From an uncultured Amylibacter sp. (GTDB lineage Bacteria; Pseudomonadota; Alphaproteobacteria; Rhodobacterales; Rhodobacteraceae), in NCBI GenBank assembly GCA_943846615.1, contig OX044354.1, positions 1,815,001 through 1,879,000 of the forward strand: a stretch of 64,000 nt of DNA. Reading direction: 5' to 3'. Positions 1-9,098 of this stretch are shown piece by piece. The position numbers and the translations under genes are program-made. The notes below the pieces were generated by a model that searched no databases, was not told the DNA's origin, and was given only the letters and a program-made list of their open reading frames with translations. The first letter of the stretch is position 1. Each line of letters starts with the position of its first letter.

Positions 1-1
1 T

Positions 2-280
2 GTATTTGATGGCGGTGGTTCGGCGAATTTGGCGTTGGCACCGATTTTCCAACAGCGTCTAAAGGATACGATGCCTGATTTACAAAAGGTTGTGATTGCT
101 GCGTTGGGTCATGGGCAACAGGTGCCTGCGTTGTACGGGGCGTTAGGGTATCACAACATGCGCCGCACGGGGCAGTCCACGGCAAATATGATCCAAGGAC
201 TACGCGATTATTTTGGGGCGCATACGTTTGAACGCACGGATGATTTGGGCGTGGCTGTGAATGGCCCGTGGCATGATTAG
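2..280 (+). CDS. gnd: 6-phosphogluconate dehydrogenase, C-terminal fragment
   Basis: This is the last 92 codons of a gene that begins before the window. The enzyme decarboxylates 6-phosphogluconate to ribulose 5-phosphate with NAD(P)+ in the oxidative pentose phosphate pathway. The visible part is the C-terminal tail of the all-helical substrate domain: [10 protein letters not shown], then the family's signature [18 protein letters not shown] close to the end, which matches the E. coli Gnd tail ([18 protein letters not shown]) from memory. Its stop overlaps the stop of the convergent DUF1285 gene by 4 bases. The apparent TTG start at position 29 is only an internal codon because the frame stays open to the window edge. 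Confidence 0.93.
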   Translation, partial: VFDGGGSANLALAPIFQQRLKDTMPDLQKVVIAALGHGQQVPALYGALGYHNMRRTGQSTANMIQGLRDYFGAHTFERTDDLGVAVNGPWHD

Positions 281-870
281 GTTTCGAGTTCTACGGCAGG
301 GATAATCGGGAAGAATTCGCCACCTGAACGGACACCGAACCAATCGGTGCCGTTGTATTGTTGCGTCGTACCAATATCAACAAGACGATAGAAACTCTTG
401 CGGTCTATCAATGCCTCTAGGTTTGCGCGAATGAGGATGTAGGGGCTGGGTTCGCCCGTTTCTGCATCGCGTACAACACGGATGGGATTTTCGGCGCTGG
501 CAACTACACTATCACCAACGTGCGTGTGAAAGGTTAGTACCTGATCATCACCTGTGTTTTCCACATCAAAATCATTGGCCACGAATGGCGCGTCATCCAC
601 GACAATCCCAACCTTTTCCACGGGTGTAACCAAGAAGTAATCATCGCCATCTTTGCGAATTATGGATGAAAACAGTTTAACCAGCGGTGCCCTGCCGATG
701 GGGGTTCCCAAATAAAACCATGTACCATCACGCGCGATGCGCATGTCTAAATCGCCGCAAAATGGCGGATTCCACAAATGCACGGGCGGTGGACCCTTCT
801 TCGTGGCGGCTGTCGCGGCCTGAACGATGCTGTCTGTGTTCTCTTTTTTCAATGATGGCGGATTTGTCAT
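277..870 (-). CDS. DUF1285 family protein
   Basis: A 197-residue cytoplasmic protein without signal peptide or membrane segment. The centre contains the pattern I associate with DUF1285 (PF06938): [20 protein letters not shown] near residues 40-60, followed by [24 protein letters not shown]. The family has solved structures but no established biochemical role that I can name. It is divergent from the moxR operon, whose start is 66 bp away, and in many alphaproteobacteria DUF1285 genes lie beside moxR/DUF58 genes, so a shared context is plausible. The start at 870 gives an N-terminus rich in polar residues ([14 protein letters not shown]); no better internal start was seen. Confidence 0.85.
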   Translation of the reverse strand: MTNPPSLKKENTDSIVQAATAATKKGPPPVHLWNPPFCGDLDMRIARDGTWFYLGTPIGRAPLVKLFSSIIRKDGDDYFLVTPVEKVGIVVDDAPFVANDFDVENTGDDQVLTFHTHVGDSVVASAENPIRVVRDAETGEPSPYILIRANLEALIDRKSFYRLVDIGTTQQYNGTDWFGVRSGGEFFPIIPAVELET

Positions 871-935
871 TTGTGTTCTTTGCGATAACTGCGTTTAATA
901 GATCTCATATTATATGCGGTAACAAAGGTTTTGTC

Positions 936-1937
936 ATGACAAGTAAGTTAGCCAAAGAAATTGATGCGTTGAGTGTGAAATTGGCATCGGCCAAAGAACA
1001 GATTGCCACGCGGATAATTGGACAGGATCGCGTCGTAGAGTTGGCGATGATTGCCTTGTTGTCTGGTGGACATGGATTGTTGGTGGGCGCGCCCGGTTTG
1101 GCGAAAACGCGGTTGGTGGAAACGTTGGGCGTTGTCATGGGGCTGGATGGTAAGCGGGTGCAGTTTACACCTGATTTGATGCCGTCGGATATTTTGGGGT
1201 CTGAGGTTTTGGAAACCGGCGCGGATGGTGCACGCAGTTTTAGATTTATCAAAGGGCCTGTGTTCGCACAGTTGTTGATGGCCGATGAAATCAACCGTGC
1301 ATCGCCGCGTACGCAATCCGCGCTGTTGCAGGCGATGCAGGAACATCGTGTGACCATAGCGGGGCAAGAATATGATTTGCCAGAACCGTTTCATGTATTG
1401 GCGACACAAAACCCGATCGAACAAGAGGGTACGTATCCATTGCCAGAGGCGCAGTTGGATCGGTTTTTGGTGCAGATTGATGTGGGCATGCCGAACCGTG
1501 AAAATGAGCGTGCGATACTGGAGGCGACGACGGGTGTGGATAATGCCGTTGCCGCGCAGGTTTTAAGTGGTGATGAATTGATCGCGGCCCAAAATATTGT
1601 GCGCCAGATGCCTGTGGGTGATGCGGTGGTCGAAGCGATTTTGGATTTGGTGCGTTCCGCGCGACCAGACGAGCCAAGCGCAAGCGATACCGTAAAAGAG
1701 TTGGTGAGCTGGGGTCCGGGCCCGCGAGCGGCGCAGGCGTTGATGTTGGCCGTGCGTGCGCGGGCGTTGGTGCGGGGAAATCTGGCACCTTCATTGGATG
1801 ATGTTGCGGCGTTGGCACAGCCTGTTTTGGTGCATCGTATGGCGTTGGGATTTGCGGCGCGGGCGCAGGGTGCGGATTTGCGGGGCTTGATCGCGGATAT
1901 CAGCAATAAGGCGACAGGGGCAGAGGCGGCCGCTTGA
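936..1937 (+). CDS. MoxR-family AAA+ ATPase
   Basis: A 333-residue AAA+ ATPase of the MoxR family, thought to act as a chaperone-like factor that matures or activates partner complexes with von Willebrand A domains. Walker A GAPGLAKT lies near residues 51-58, Walker B with MADEINRASP near 113-122, sensor 1 in ATQNP near 156-160, and the MoxR motif PEAQLDRF near 169-176. The open frame extends upstream to 687 but that part overlaps the divergent gene; ATG at 936 has AAGG just upstream and starts at the usual MoxR N-terminus. It is the first gene of a four-gene operon and overlaps the next by 4 bases. Confidence 0.92.
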   Translation: MTSKLAKEIDALSVKLASAKEQIATRIIGQDRVVELAMIALLSGGHGLLVGAPGLAKTRLVETLGVVMGLDGKRVQFTPDLMPSDILGSEVLETGADGARSFRFIKGPVFAQLLMADEINRASPRTQSALLQAMQEHRVTIAGQEYDLPEPFHVLATQNPIEQEGTYPLPEAQLDRFLVQIDVGMPNRENERAILEATTGVDNAVAAQVLSGDELIAAQNIVRQMPVGDAVVEAILDLVRSARPDEPSASDTVKELVSWGPGPRAAQALMLAVRARALVRGNLAPSLDDVAALAQPVLVHRMALGFAARAQGADLRGLIADISNKATGAEAAA

Positions 1938-2815
1938 GTGAGAATTCTGCCATAACTTTGCGCGGAGATGCGCAAGCGATATCGGCGGGCGTGCCCGCGT
2001 TAATTGCGCGTGCGCGGCGGTTGGCGGCAACGTTATCAATGGGTGTGCATGGGCGCAGGCGTTCGGGGCATGGCGAAGAGTTTTGGCAATATCGTCAGGC
2101 AGATGTCGGCGACAGTGCGCGTGACATTGATTGGCGCAGATCGGCGCAAGGAGATCAATTTTTTATCCGCCAGACCGAATGGCAGACCGCGCAGGCGGTG
2201 CATTTTTGGGTAGATCAAAGCGCATCGATGCAGTTTTGCGCAGGTAATCCAGAGGTGTCTAAATCGGCGCGAGCGAATACATTGGCGATGGCTGTTGCGA
2301 TTTTGCTGGCCAAAGGTGGTGAGCGGTTCGCACATTTGGAGGATCTGGAGCGGCCTAAATCTGGCGAGGTACAGGTCAATAAGTTTGCGGCGCATTTGGT
2401 TGCGGGTGGTGATGTCGATGATTACGGGCACCCAGAGACCAAGCCAATAGCCAAAGGTGCGCGGGCCGTTTTCATTTCGGATTTTCTGGGTGATTGGGAT
2501 GGAATTGTGACGGGTGTTTCACGGGTTGCCGATCAGGATGTTCAGGGCGCGTTGGTTCAGGTTTTGGATCCTCAAGAGTTGGAATTTCCGTTCAAGGGGC
2601 GGACAGTTTTCGAAAGCATGAAGGGCACGTTGTCGTTTGAGGCGAGGCGTGCGAATGGCATGCGGGATGCGTATTTGGAACGGCTGTTGGAACGCCAAGA
2701 TGCGTTGCGGGCGTTGGCGCGACGTACGGGATGGCGTTTTTTAAGCCACCAAACGGACAGTTCTGCGCAGGCCGCGTTACTGTGGATTTATGCGGCATTG
2801 GAGGCACGGGCGTGA
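1934..2815 (+). CDS. DUF58 domain protein of the MoxR operon
   Basis: A 293-residue soluble protein with the DUF58 signature GEEFWQYRQADVGDSARDID followed by WRRSAQGDQFFIRQ, residues about 50-80. After it comes a von Willebrand A-like fold starting with VDQSASM near residue 92, where D-x-S-x-S resembles a MIDAS metal site. DUF58 proteins are typical partners of MoxR ATPases, probably as the client or adaptor. The start is an unusual TTG at 1934 that overlaps the moxR stop; no in-frame ATG lies before the conserved part, so the TTG start looks real. The stop overlaps the next GTG start by 4 bases, implying translational coupling. Confidence 0.9.
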   Translation: MSENSAITLRGDAQAISAGVPALIARARRLAATLSMGVHGRRRSGHGEEFWQYRQADVGDSARDIDWRRSAQGDQFFIRQTEWQTAQAVHFWVDQSASMQFCAGNPEVSKSARANTLAMAVAILLAKGGERFAHLEDLERPKSGEVQVNKFAAHLVAGGDVDDYGHPETKPIAKGARAVFISDFLGDWDGIVTGVSRVADQDVQGALVQVLDPQELEFPFKGRTVFESMKGTLSFEARRANGMRDAYLERLLERQDALRALARRTGWRFLSHQTDSSAQAALLWIYAALEARA

Positions 2816-5526
2816 TTGGGTTTCTGTCGCCATATTTGTTGCTGGGGTTACTAAGCCTGCCAATTTTGTATTGGTTGTTGCGGGCGACGCCACCTACGCC
2901 TGTAATTCGTGCCTTCCCTGCTGTTGGATTAATGCTGGGGTTGAAGAACGACGAAAACACGCCAGATCGCACGCCATGGTGGTTATTGCTATTACGCCTG
3001 TTGGCGGTTGCAGCGGTAATTATTGGGTTTGCGGGGCCCGTGATGAATCCAGTTGACCGCATTACGGGATCTGGGCGTTTGTTGATTGCAATGGATGCCA
3101 GTTGGGCCAGCGCACAGGATTGGCCCCAACGTCGCGCCAAGGTGGTGGAATTGCTGCGTCAAGCGATCCAAGATGATCGACCCGTTGCGGTACAGCGGTT
3201 AAGTGATTTGCCGCGTGGAGAGTTAGCGTTTCGCAGTGGCAATGATTGGCTGGCGGATGCGCAGGTGATCGAGCCAAATGCATGGGCACCTGATTATTCG
3301 GTTTGGGCAGATGCAGTTCAGGGGCAAAAAATTGAACAGGTGATTTGGTTGTCGGATGGGATTGCACATGATGGGCGTGATGCGTTTGTTGATGCGATCA
3401 AGGGTTTAGATGTTACGGTTTTTGAGGGGGTGTCTGAGCCGGTTGCGTTGCGCCCGTTACAGTTCGACCAAGGTGAATTGACCAGTACGGTTTTACGCCC
3501 CATTGGCACCGCGGATCAAGAAATGACGTTGGAATTGATGGGCGCCGATCCAGCGGGTGTTTTGCGTGCGTTGTCGGTACAGGACGTTACTGTTTCAGGG
3601 CGTGAATTTGACGTTTCGTTTGAATTACCCACCGAGTTGCGCAATCGTGTTCAACAGGTGCGGGTGCGTGGTGTGGCCTCGGCGGGTGCAGTGGCGGTAA
3701 CGGATGACAGTGTGCAAAGCCGCAAAATTGCGTTGATGAGCGGTAGTCAGGATCAAGAAGCGGGGACGCTGTTGTCGAACCTGCATTATCTGCGCAATGC
3801 GTTGGTTGAGACGTCGACGTTAATTGAAACGGATTTGGAAACCGCGTTGGTGGCCAGTCCCGATATTGTGATTTTTGCGGACGTCGGGCGGCTGTCCGAT
3901 ATTGAGGGAATTCAGTTGTTGGATTGGGTGCAGGGCGGCGGCACGTTGGTGCGTTTTGCCGGCCCACGTTTGGTTGGCAGTGGGATTGGGCAACGCGATG
4001 AAGATGCGCTGTTGCCTGTGCGATTGCGTTCAGGTGGGCGTGAGGTGGGATCTGCGATGGCCTGGGGTGAACCTAAACCGCTGCGTGCCTTTGCGGATAG
4101 TAGCCCGTTTTTTGGGTTGGATATTCCCGATGATGTTTTTGTGAATTCGCAGGTTTTGGCGCAGCCTGATCCGAATTTGTCCGAGCGCGTTTTGGCCAGT
4201 TTGGTTGATGGTACGCCGTTGGTGACGGCGAAAGATCAAGGTTTAGGGCGTGTGGTTTTGTTCCATGTGACAGCGAATGCGCAATGGTCGAATTTACCAC
4301 TGTCGGGGCTGTTCGTGCAAATGTTAGAGCGGTTGTCGATTTCAACAGTGCGACGTGCTGATGACGGGGATTTGGCGGGGTTGGTTTGGGCGCCACTAAA
4401 TGTAATCGATGCCTTTGGTGTGATAGAGGATGCGGCGGACATTGGTGGCGTTGAAGGCGAGGCATTGGCACAGGGCGGGATTTCGCAGATGCAACCGCCC
4501 GGGATTTATGGATATCAGGAACGTCGATTTGCGCTGAATGTTATGGGATCGGATTCTGTTGTGACGCCCGCGAAATGGGCGGCGAGTATGGAGCGAGAGG
4601 CGTTGGGGGTACAAGCGGAACGCGATTTAAAGCCGCTGTTTTTAAGCGCCGCGATGGTGATATTGATCGTGGATATTTTGGCGACATTGGGTGTTAGTGG
4701 GTTATTGGTAGCGCGTGCCAGTGTTGTGGCATTGGCGGTGATGTTTGCGGGAACAGCAGATGCACAGAATGATGCGGCGGCGATTGAGGCGGCGAATAAT
4801 ACGGTTTTGGCATATGTTGAAACGGGAGATGAACGGTTGGACCGGACATCAAATGCGGGGCTGGTTGGGCTGTCTGCGGAATTGAATCGGCGCACCGCGA
4901 TTGAACCGATTGCACCTGTAGGTGTGGATTTGGATCGTGATGAGATTTCATTTTATCCATTCCTATACTGGCCGATTTCGACCGAGCAAGCGGCACCGTC
5001 CGACATTGCGATTGCGAAGTTGAACCGCTTTATTCGTACTGGGGGAATGATTCTGTTTGATACGCGGGATGCAAATGTTTCGGGATCTTTCGGCGGTGGC
5101 ACCAAGAAGGGGCGCAAACTGCAAGAGATAGCGGCGCGGTTGGACATCCCACGACTGGAGCCCGTGCCAGAGGATCATGTTTTGACACGCAGTTTTTATT
5201 TGATGCGCGAGTTTCCAGGGCGTCATATCGGCCCGCCTGTGTGGGTAGAAGCCGCGCCGCCAGAGGTGTTGGAAGATGGTCAACCATTTCGCAATTTAAA
5301 CGATGGCGTGACGCCGGTTTTAATTGGTGGGAATGATTGGGCGTCTGCGTGGGCGATCGATGATCGTGGCAATTACATGTTCCCCGTTGGGCGTGGTCGC
5401 CAAGGCGATTTACAGCGCGAATATGCACAGCGGTTCGGTGTGAATTTGATCATGTATGTTTTGACGGGCAATTACAAAAGCGATCAGGTGCATATTCCCA
5501 GTCTGCTGGAACGGTTGGGGCAATGA
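2812..5526 (+). CDS. BatA/DUF4159 membrane protein
   Basis: A 904-residue membrane protein. The N-terminus has two hydrophobic helices (about residues 5-22 and 58-80) of the BatA type. A VWA-like region follows (LLIAMDASWAS, a degenerate D-x-S-x-S), then a long extracytoplasmic part, membrane segments near 609-645, and a C-terminal DUF4159 domain from about 660, recognisable by LAYVETGDERLDRTSNAGL and YPFLYWPIS. The frame is open from 2731, but GTG at 2812 overlaps the DUF58 stop by 4 bases and starts exactly at the first membrane helix (MIGFLSPYLLLG). It is the third gene of the moxR operon. Function is unknown; a role in envelope or periplasmic complex maturation is inferred from its partners. 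Confidence 0.85.
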   Translation: MIGFLSPYLLLGLLSLPILYWLLRATPPTPVIRAFPAVGLMLGLKNDENTPDRTPWWLLLLRLLAVAAVIIGFAGPVMNPVDRITGSGRLLIAMDASWASAQDWPQRRAKVVELLRQAIQDDRPVAVQRLSDLPRGELAFRSGNDWLADAQVIEPNAWAPDYSVWADAVQGQKIEQVIWLSDGIAHDGRDAFVDAIKGLDVTVFEGVSEPVALRPLQFDQGELTSTVLRPIGTADQEMTLELMGADPAGVLRALSVQDVTVSGREFDVSFELPTELRNRVQQVRVRGVASAGAVAVTDDSVQSRKIALMSGSQDQEAGTLLSNLHYLRNALVETSTLIETDLETALVASPDIVIFADVGRLSDIEGIQLLDWVQGGGTLVRFAGPRLVGSGIGQRDEDALLPVRLRSGGREVGSAMAWGEPKPLRAFADSSPFFGLDIPDDVFVNSQVLAQPDPNLSERVLASLVDGTPLVTAKDQGLGRVVLFHVTANAQWSNLPLSGLFVQMLERLSISTVRRADDGDLAGLVWAPLNVIDAFGVIEDAADIGGVEGEALAQGGISQMQPPGIYGYQERRFALNVMGSDSVVTPAKWAASMEREALGVQAERDLKPLFLSAAMVILIVDILATLGVSGLLVARASVVALAVMFAGTADAQNDAAAIEAANNTVLAYVETGDERLDRTSNAGLVGLSAELNRRTAIEPIAPVGVDLDRDEISFYPFLYWPISTEQAAPSDIAIAKLNRFIRTGGMILFDTRDANVSGSFGGGTKKGRKLQEIAARLDIPRLEPVPEDHVLTRSFYLMREFPGRHIGPPVWVEAAPPEVLEDGQPFRNLNDGVTPVLIGGNDWASAWAIDDRGNYMFPVGRGRQGDLQREYAQRFGVNLIMYVLTGNYKSDQVHIPSLLERLGQ

Positions 5527-7601
5527 TGGATAGTTCGATTACGTTTACGCCTTTGGTGTCGTGGGTTTTGATCTGGGTTTTTGCAGTGGTTTGTGCGCTG
5601 GGTGTTTGGTTGGCGTTTTATCGTGGGCTTTATGGTTGGTGGCTGCGGGCGTTGGCTGGGGTTTGTTTGCTGTTGGCCTTAGCTGGACCGATGATCAATC
5701 AGGAGGAACGCGAGGGTCTGAGCAATGTGGTTTTTGTTGTCGTGGATGACAGTGAAAGTCAGCGGATTTCCGATCGAGGGGGGCAAATCGATGCTGCGCT
5801 GAAGGCGATCCAAAGCCGTTTTAGTGGCGATGCAACATTTGATCTGCGTGAGGTGCGATTTGAGAATGACACGGATGCACGTGACAGCGGGTCGTTGATA
5901 ATGAGTGCGTTATCACAGGCCGCCGCCGAGGTTGCCACGACGCGGATTGCTGGTGCGATTGTGATCAGTGATGGGCGCATTCACGACGAAGTGGCGTTGA
6001 CAGAATTTCCTGCGCCTGTGCATTTGTTGCTAACGGGGCGCGATGATGATTGGGATAAGCGGTTGGAATTAATCAACGCGCCGAGTTTTGCAATTGTTGA
6101 TGAGGAAGTTATTTTACGCCTGCGGATTAACGAAGAGGGTGCGGTGCCTGCCGATAAAGCGGGGCAATCGATTTTGCGCATTGCGATTGATGGCGATGAA
6201 TATGGCACATTCCCTTTGCCCACGGATCGAGAACTGGAATTACCGATCAAGTTGAAACATGGTGGGATCAATGTTTTGCAGTTTAATGTTCTGCCTGAGG
6301 ATGGCGAGCTTACCCAGCGCAATAATAACGCTGTTTTACAGATCAATGGAGTGCGGGATCGGTTGCGGGTTTTATTGGTGTCAGGCGAACCGCATTCGGG
6401 TGAACGTACATGGCGCAATTTGTTGAAATCGGATAATGCTGTGGATCTGGTGCATTTCACGATTTTGCGCCCGCCAGAGAAACTGGACGGGGTTCCTGTG
6501 AATGAATTGTCGTTGATTGCCTTCCCTGTGCGGCAATTGTTTTCAGAGAAGATTGACGAGTTCGATTTGATTATTTTCGACCGCTTTAAGCGCCGTGGGA
6601 TGTTATCGGAACGATACCTGAGGAACGTTGTGGACTATGTCCGTGATGGTGGCGCGGTGTTGGTTGCCAGTGGAGAATATTTCGCAAGCGCCGAGAGTAT
6701 TCACCGCACTGAATTACGTGAAATTTTACCCGCCGTGCCAACCGGTCGTGTGTTCGAGGAAGGATATAAACCCCGCGTGAATGACCTGGGTGAACGCCAC
6801 CCAGTGACTCAGGGCTTGCAGGTCAACAATGCGGATGGAGAACCTGATTGGGGGCGCTGGTTCAAGTTGATCGATGCGGAACCGATCAGTGGCGATGTGG
6901 TGATGACAGGGGCGGATGATGCGCCGTTGTTGATCCTGGATCGGGTGGACGAGGGGCGCGTGGCCTTGATGTTATCGGATCAGGCTTGGTTATGGTCGCA
7001 TGGGTACGAGGGCGGAGGGCCGCAATTGGAATTGCTGCGACGCATTGCGCATTGGGCGATGCAAGAACCCGATTTGGAAGAAGAGCGTTTGAATGCAACG
7101 GTTGATGGTACGGATGTGATTGTCACACGTCGGTCATTGTTGGATGATCAACGTGATTTATTGGTTGAAAATCCCGATGGCACGACGCGAGAGATTGAGA
7201 TGAAACAAACGTCGTCTGGTCAGTGGACGGGAACTTTTGAGGGCGTTGAAAACGGGCTTTATCGATTGATTGATGGTGACCAGATGGCGGTTGTAGCGTT
7301 GGGGCCGACCTTGCCGCGGGAATTTGCACAGGTGATTTCATCGGGTTTGGCGATGGCGGATATTGTTGGGCAAACGGGTGGTGGAATTATTGCGCTGGCG
7401 GATAATGCGACGCCGTCCATTCGCGTAACGCGTGAAGGGCGTGTAGCGGCGGGGGCGAATTGGATTGGTGTCGTGGATCGCGCGGCGTTCGTTGCTAAAT
7501 CGGTGCGCCAAGTACCCGTATTGCCAGCGTGGTTATATTTGTTATTGGCGGCTGGTTTCAGTGTTTTTGCATGGTGGCGCGAGGGCCGGCGCGCAGTTTA
7601 G
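5523..7601 (+). CDS. Large membrane protein of the MoxR operon (VWA/glutamine amidotransferase-like)
   Basis: A 692-residue protein with two N-terminal membrane helices (about 11-28 and 38-56), a long extracytoplasmic region and a C-terminal helix near 670-688 (PAWLYLLLAAGFSVFAWW). The stretch VVFVVVDDSESQ after the second helix looks like the first strand of a VWA fold with a D-x-S-x-S-like site. The middle (FDLIIFDRFKRRGMLSERYL, then GGAVLVASGEYF) resembles the glutamine amidotransferase-like fold seen in such membrane proteins, without an obvious catalytic Cys. It overlaps the previous gene by 4 bases and ends the operon. The function is not known. Confidence 0.8.
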   Translation: MMDSSITFTPLVSWVLIWVFAVVCALGVWLAFYRGLYGWWLRALAGVCLLLALAGPMINQEEREGLSNVVFVVVDDSESQRISDRGGQIDAALKAIQSRFSGDATFDLREVRFENDTDARDSGSLIMSALSQAAAEVATTRIAGAIVISDGRIHDEVALTEFPAPVHLLLTGRDDDWDKRLELINAPSFAIVDEEVILRLRINEEGAVPADKAGQSILRIAIDGDEYGTFPLPTDRELELPIKLKHGGINVLQFNVLPEDGELTQRNNNAVLQINGVRDRLRVLLVSGEPHSGERTWRNLLKSDNAVDLVHFTILRPPEKLDGVPVNELSLIAFPVRQLFSEKIDEFDLIIFDRFKRRGMLSERYLRNVVDYVRDGGAVLVASGEYFASAESIHRTELREILPAVPTGRVFEEGYKPRVNDLGERHPVTQGLQVNNADGEPDWGRWFKLIDAEPISGDVVMTGADDAPLLILDRVDEGRVALMLSDQAWLWSHGYEGGGPQLELLRRIAHWAMQEPDLEEERLNATVDGTDVIVTRRSLLDDQRDLLVENPDGTTREIEMKQTSSGQWTGTFEGVENGLYRLIDGDQMAVVALGPTLPREFAQVISSGLAMADIVGQTGGGIIALADNATPSIRVTREGRVAAGANWIGVVDRAAFVAKSVRQVPVLPAWLYLLLAAGFSVFAWWREGRRAV

Positions 7602-7620
7602 AAATGGGTTGATTTTCTCT

Positions 7621-7643
7621 ATTGGTAAGTTTATTTTACCAAT
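7621..7643. promoter_or_regulatory. Palindromic operator upstream of glcDEF
   Basis: Perfect inverted repeat ATTGGTAA, 7-base spacer, TTACCAAT, lying directly before the glcD Shine-Dalgarno (GAAGGAG). The half-site TTGGT/ACCAA resembles sites of FadR-subgroup GntR regulators such as PdhR, LldR and GlcC, although their usual spacing is shorter. The location suits repression or induction by glycolate. The match is by eye; the regulator gene is not adjacent. Confidence 0.5.
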
Positions 7644-7661
7644 TACTGAAGGAGTGTTCCC

Positions 7662-9098
7662 ATGCAAATGCCGATTCCAAATGCTGATGTCTTGAGCAAA
7701 AAGGCGCATATCATCCGCCGATTGTTAGATGTGTTGCCGCCAGAGGCTGTGATTTCAGAGCCGAACGAAACACGCGCCTATGAATGTGACGCGCTGACGG
7801 CTTATCGCTGTCCGCCGATGCTGGCGGTTCTGCCCGATAGTACGCCACAGGTTTCCGATATTTTACGCATTTGTTTCGAAGAGGGGGTTCCCGTGGTACC
7901 GCGTGGTTCGGGAACATCATTAGCGGGTGGAGCGATGCCAACGGCGGACAGTGTGGTTTTGGGTGTAGCCAAGATGAATGATGTTTTGGAAACGGATTAT
8001 GAAAATCGCATCATTCGCGTGCAATCTGGGCGCACAAACCTGTCTGTTTCTGGTGCGGTTGAGGAGGAAGATTTCTTCTATGCGCCGGATCCAAGCAGTC
8101 AGTTGGCCTGTGCGATTGCGGGAAATATTGGGATGAATTCAGGCGGTGCACATTGTTTGAAATATGGTGTGACGACGAATAATTTGTTGGGTGTCACGAT
8201 GGTGATGATGGACGGCGAGGTGGCTGAAATTGGCGGGGCGCATTTGGATGCACCTGGTTTGGATTTACTGGGTGTGATTTGCGGGTCCGAGGGCCAATTG
8301 GGTGTGGTAACCGAAGCCACGCTTCGCATTTTACATAAACCCGTTGCGGCGCGGCCCGTGTTGATGGCGTTTGATGAAAACGAAGTGGCGGGTGCATGTG
8401 TGGCCGATATTATTAAGGCAGGTGTTTTGCCCGTGGCCATCGAATTCATGGATCGGTTGTGTATCGAGGCGACAGAGAATTTTGCCCATGCAGGGTATCC
8501 AGATGCAGAGGCATTGTTGATTGTCGAGGTCGAAGGATCAGAGATTGAGATTGAAGAGCAGTTGGAAAAAATCATCGCGATTGCAAAACGACATGATCCA
8601 GTCGAGTTGCGCGAGAGTAAATCGGACGAAGAGAGCGCCAAGATTTGGTTGGGGCGTAAATCTGCCTTTGGCGCGGTTGGCCAAATAGGGGATTATATGT
8701 GTTTGGATGGAACAATTCCTGTGTCCGAGTTGCCATATGTTTTACGCCGTATTGGCGAGTTAAGTGATGAATACGGATTGCAGGTTGGCAATGTTTTCCA
8801 TGCGGGCGACGGAAATATGCATCCGTTGATCTTGTTTGATGCGAACAAGCCGGGTGATTTGGAGTTATGCGAAAAGATGGGCGCAGAAGTGTTACGGTTA
8901 TGTGTCGAGGTTGGCGGTTGTCTGACGGGTGAACACGGCGTTGGCATTGAAAAACGTGATCTGATGTTTGATCAATACAACCCCGATGATATCGAGGCAC
9001 AGTTGTTCGTAAAGGATGTGTTTGATCCCAAATGGTTGTTGAATGCAGCCAAGGTATTCCCACTGTCGGCAACAGAAACTCGGCGGAATGCATCATGA
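7662..9098 (+). CDS. glcD: Glycolate oxidase, FAD-linked catalytic subunit
   Basis: A 478-residue flavoprotein subunit that oxidises glycolate (or D-lactate) to glyoxylate and passes electrons through GlcE and GlcF to the respiratory chain. The FAD-binding PCMH motif VVPRGSGTSLAGGA lies near residues 76-90, and the C-terminal oxidase domain carries HAGDGNMHPLILF and the family's GEHGVGIEKRDLM. Length and motif order fit GlcD. The first ATG at 7662 follows GAAGGAG with good spacing; a second in-frame ATG is two codons later. It is first in glcDEF and overlaps glcE by 4 bases. An inverted repeat just upstream is a likely operator. Confidence 0.95.
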   Translation: MQMPIPNADVLSKKAHIIRRLLDVLPPEAVISEPNETRAYECDALTAYRCPPMLAVLPDSTPQVSDILRICFEEGVPVVPRGSGTSLAGGAMPTADSVVLGVAKMNDVLETDYENRIIRVQSGRTNLSVSGAVEEEDFFYAPDPSSQLACAIAGNIGMNSGGAHCLKYGVTTNNLLGVTMVMMDGEVAEIGGAHLDAPGLDLLGVICGSEGQLGVVTEATLRILHKPVAARPVLMAFDENEVAGACVADIIKAGVLPVAIEFMDRLCIEATENFAHAGYPDAEALLIVEVEGSEIEIEEQLEKIIAIAKRHDPVELRESKSDEESAKIWLGRKSAFGAVGQIGDYMCLDGTIPVSELPYVLRRIGELSDEYGLQVGNVFHAGDGNMHPLILFDANKPGDLELCEKMGAEVLRLCVEVGGCLTGEHGVGIEKRDLMFDQYNPDDIEAQLFVKDVFDPKWLLNAAKVFPLSATETRRNAS

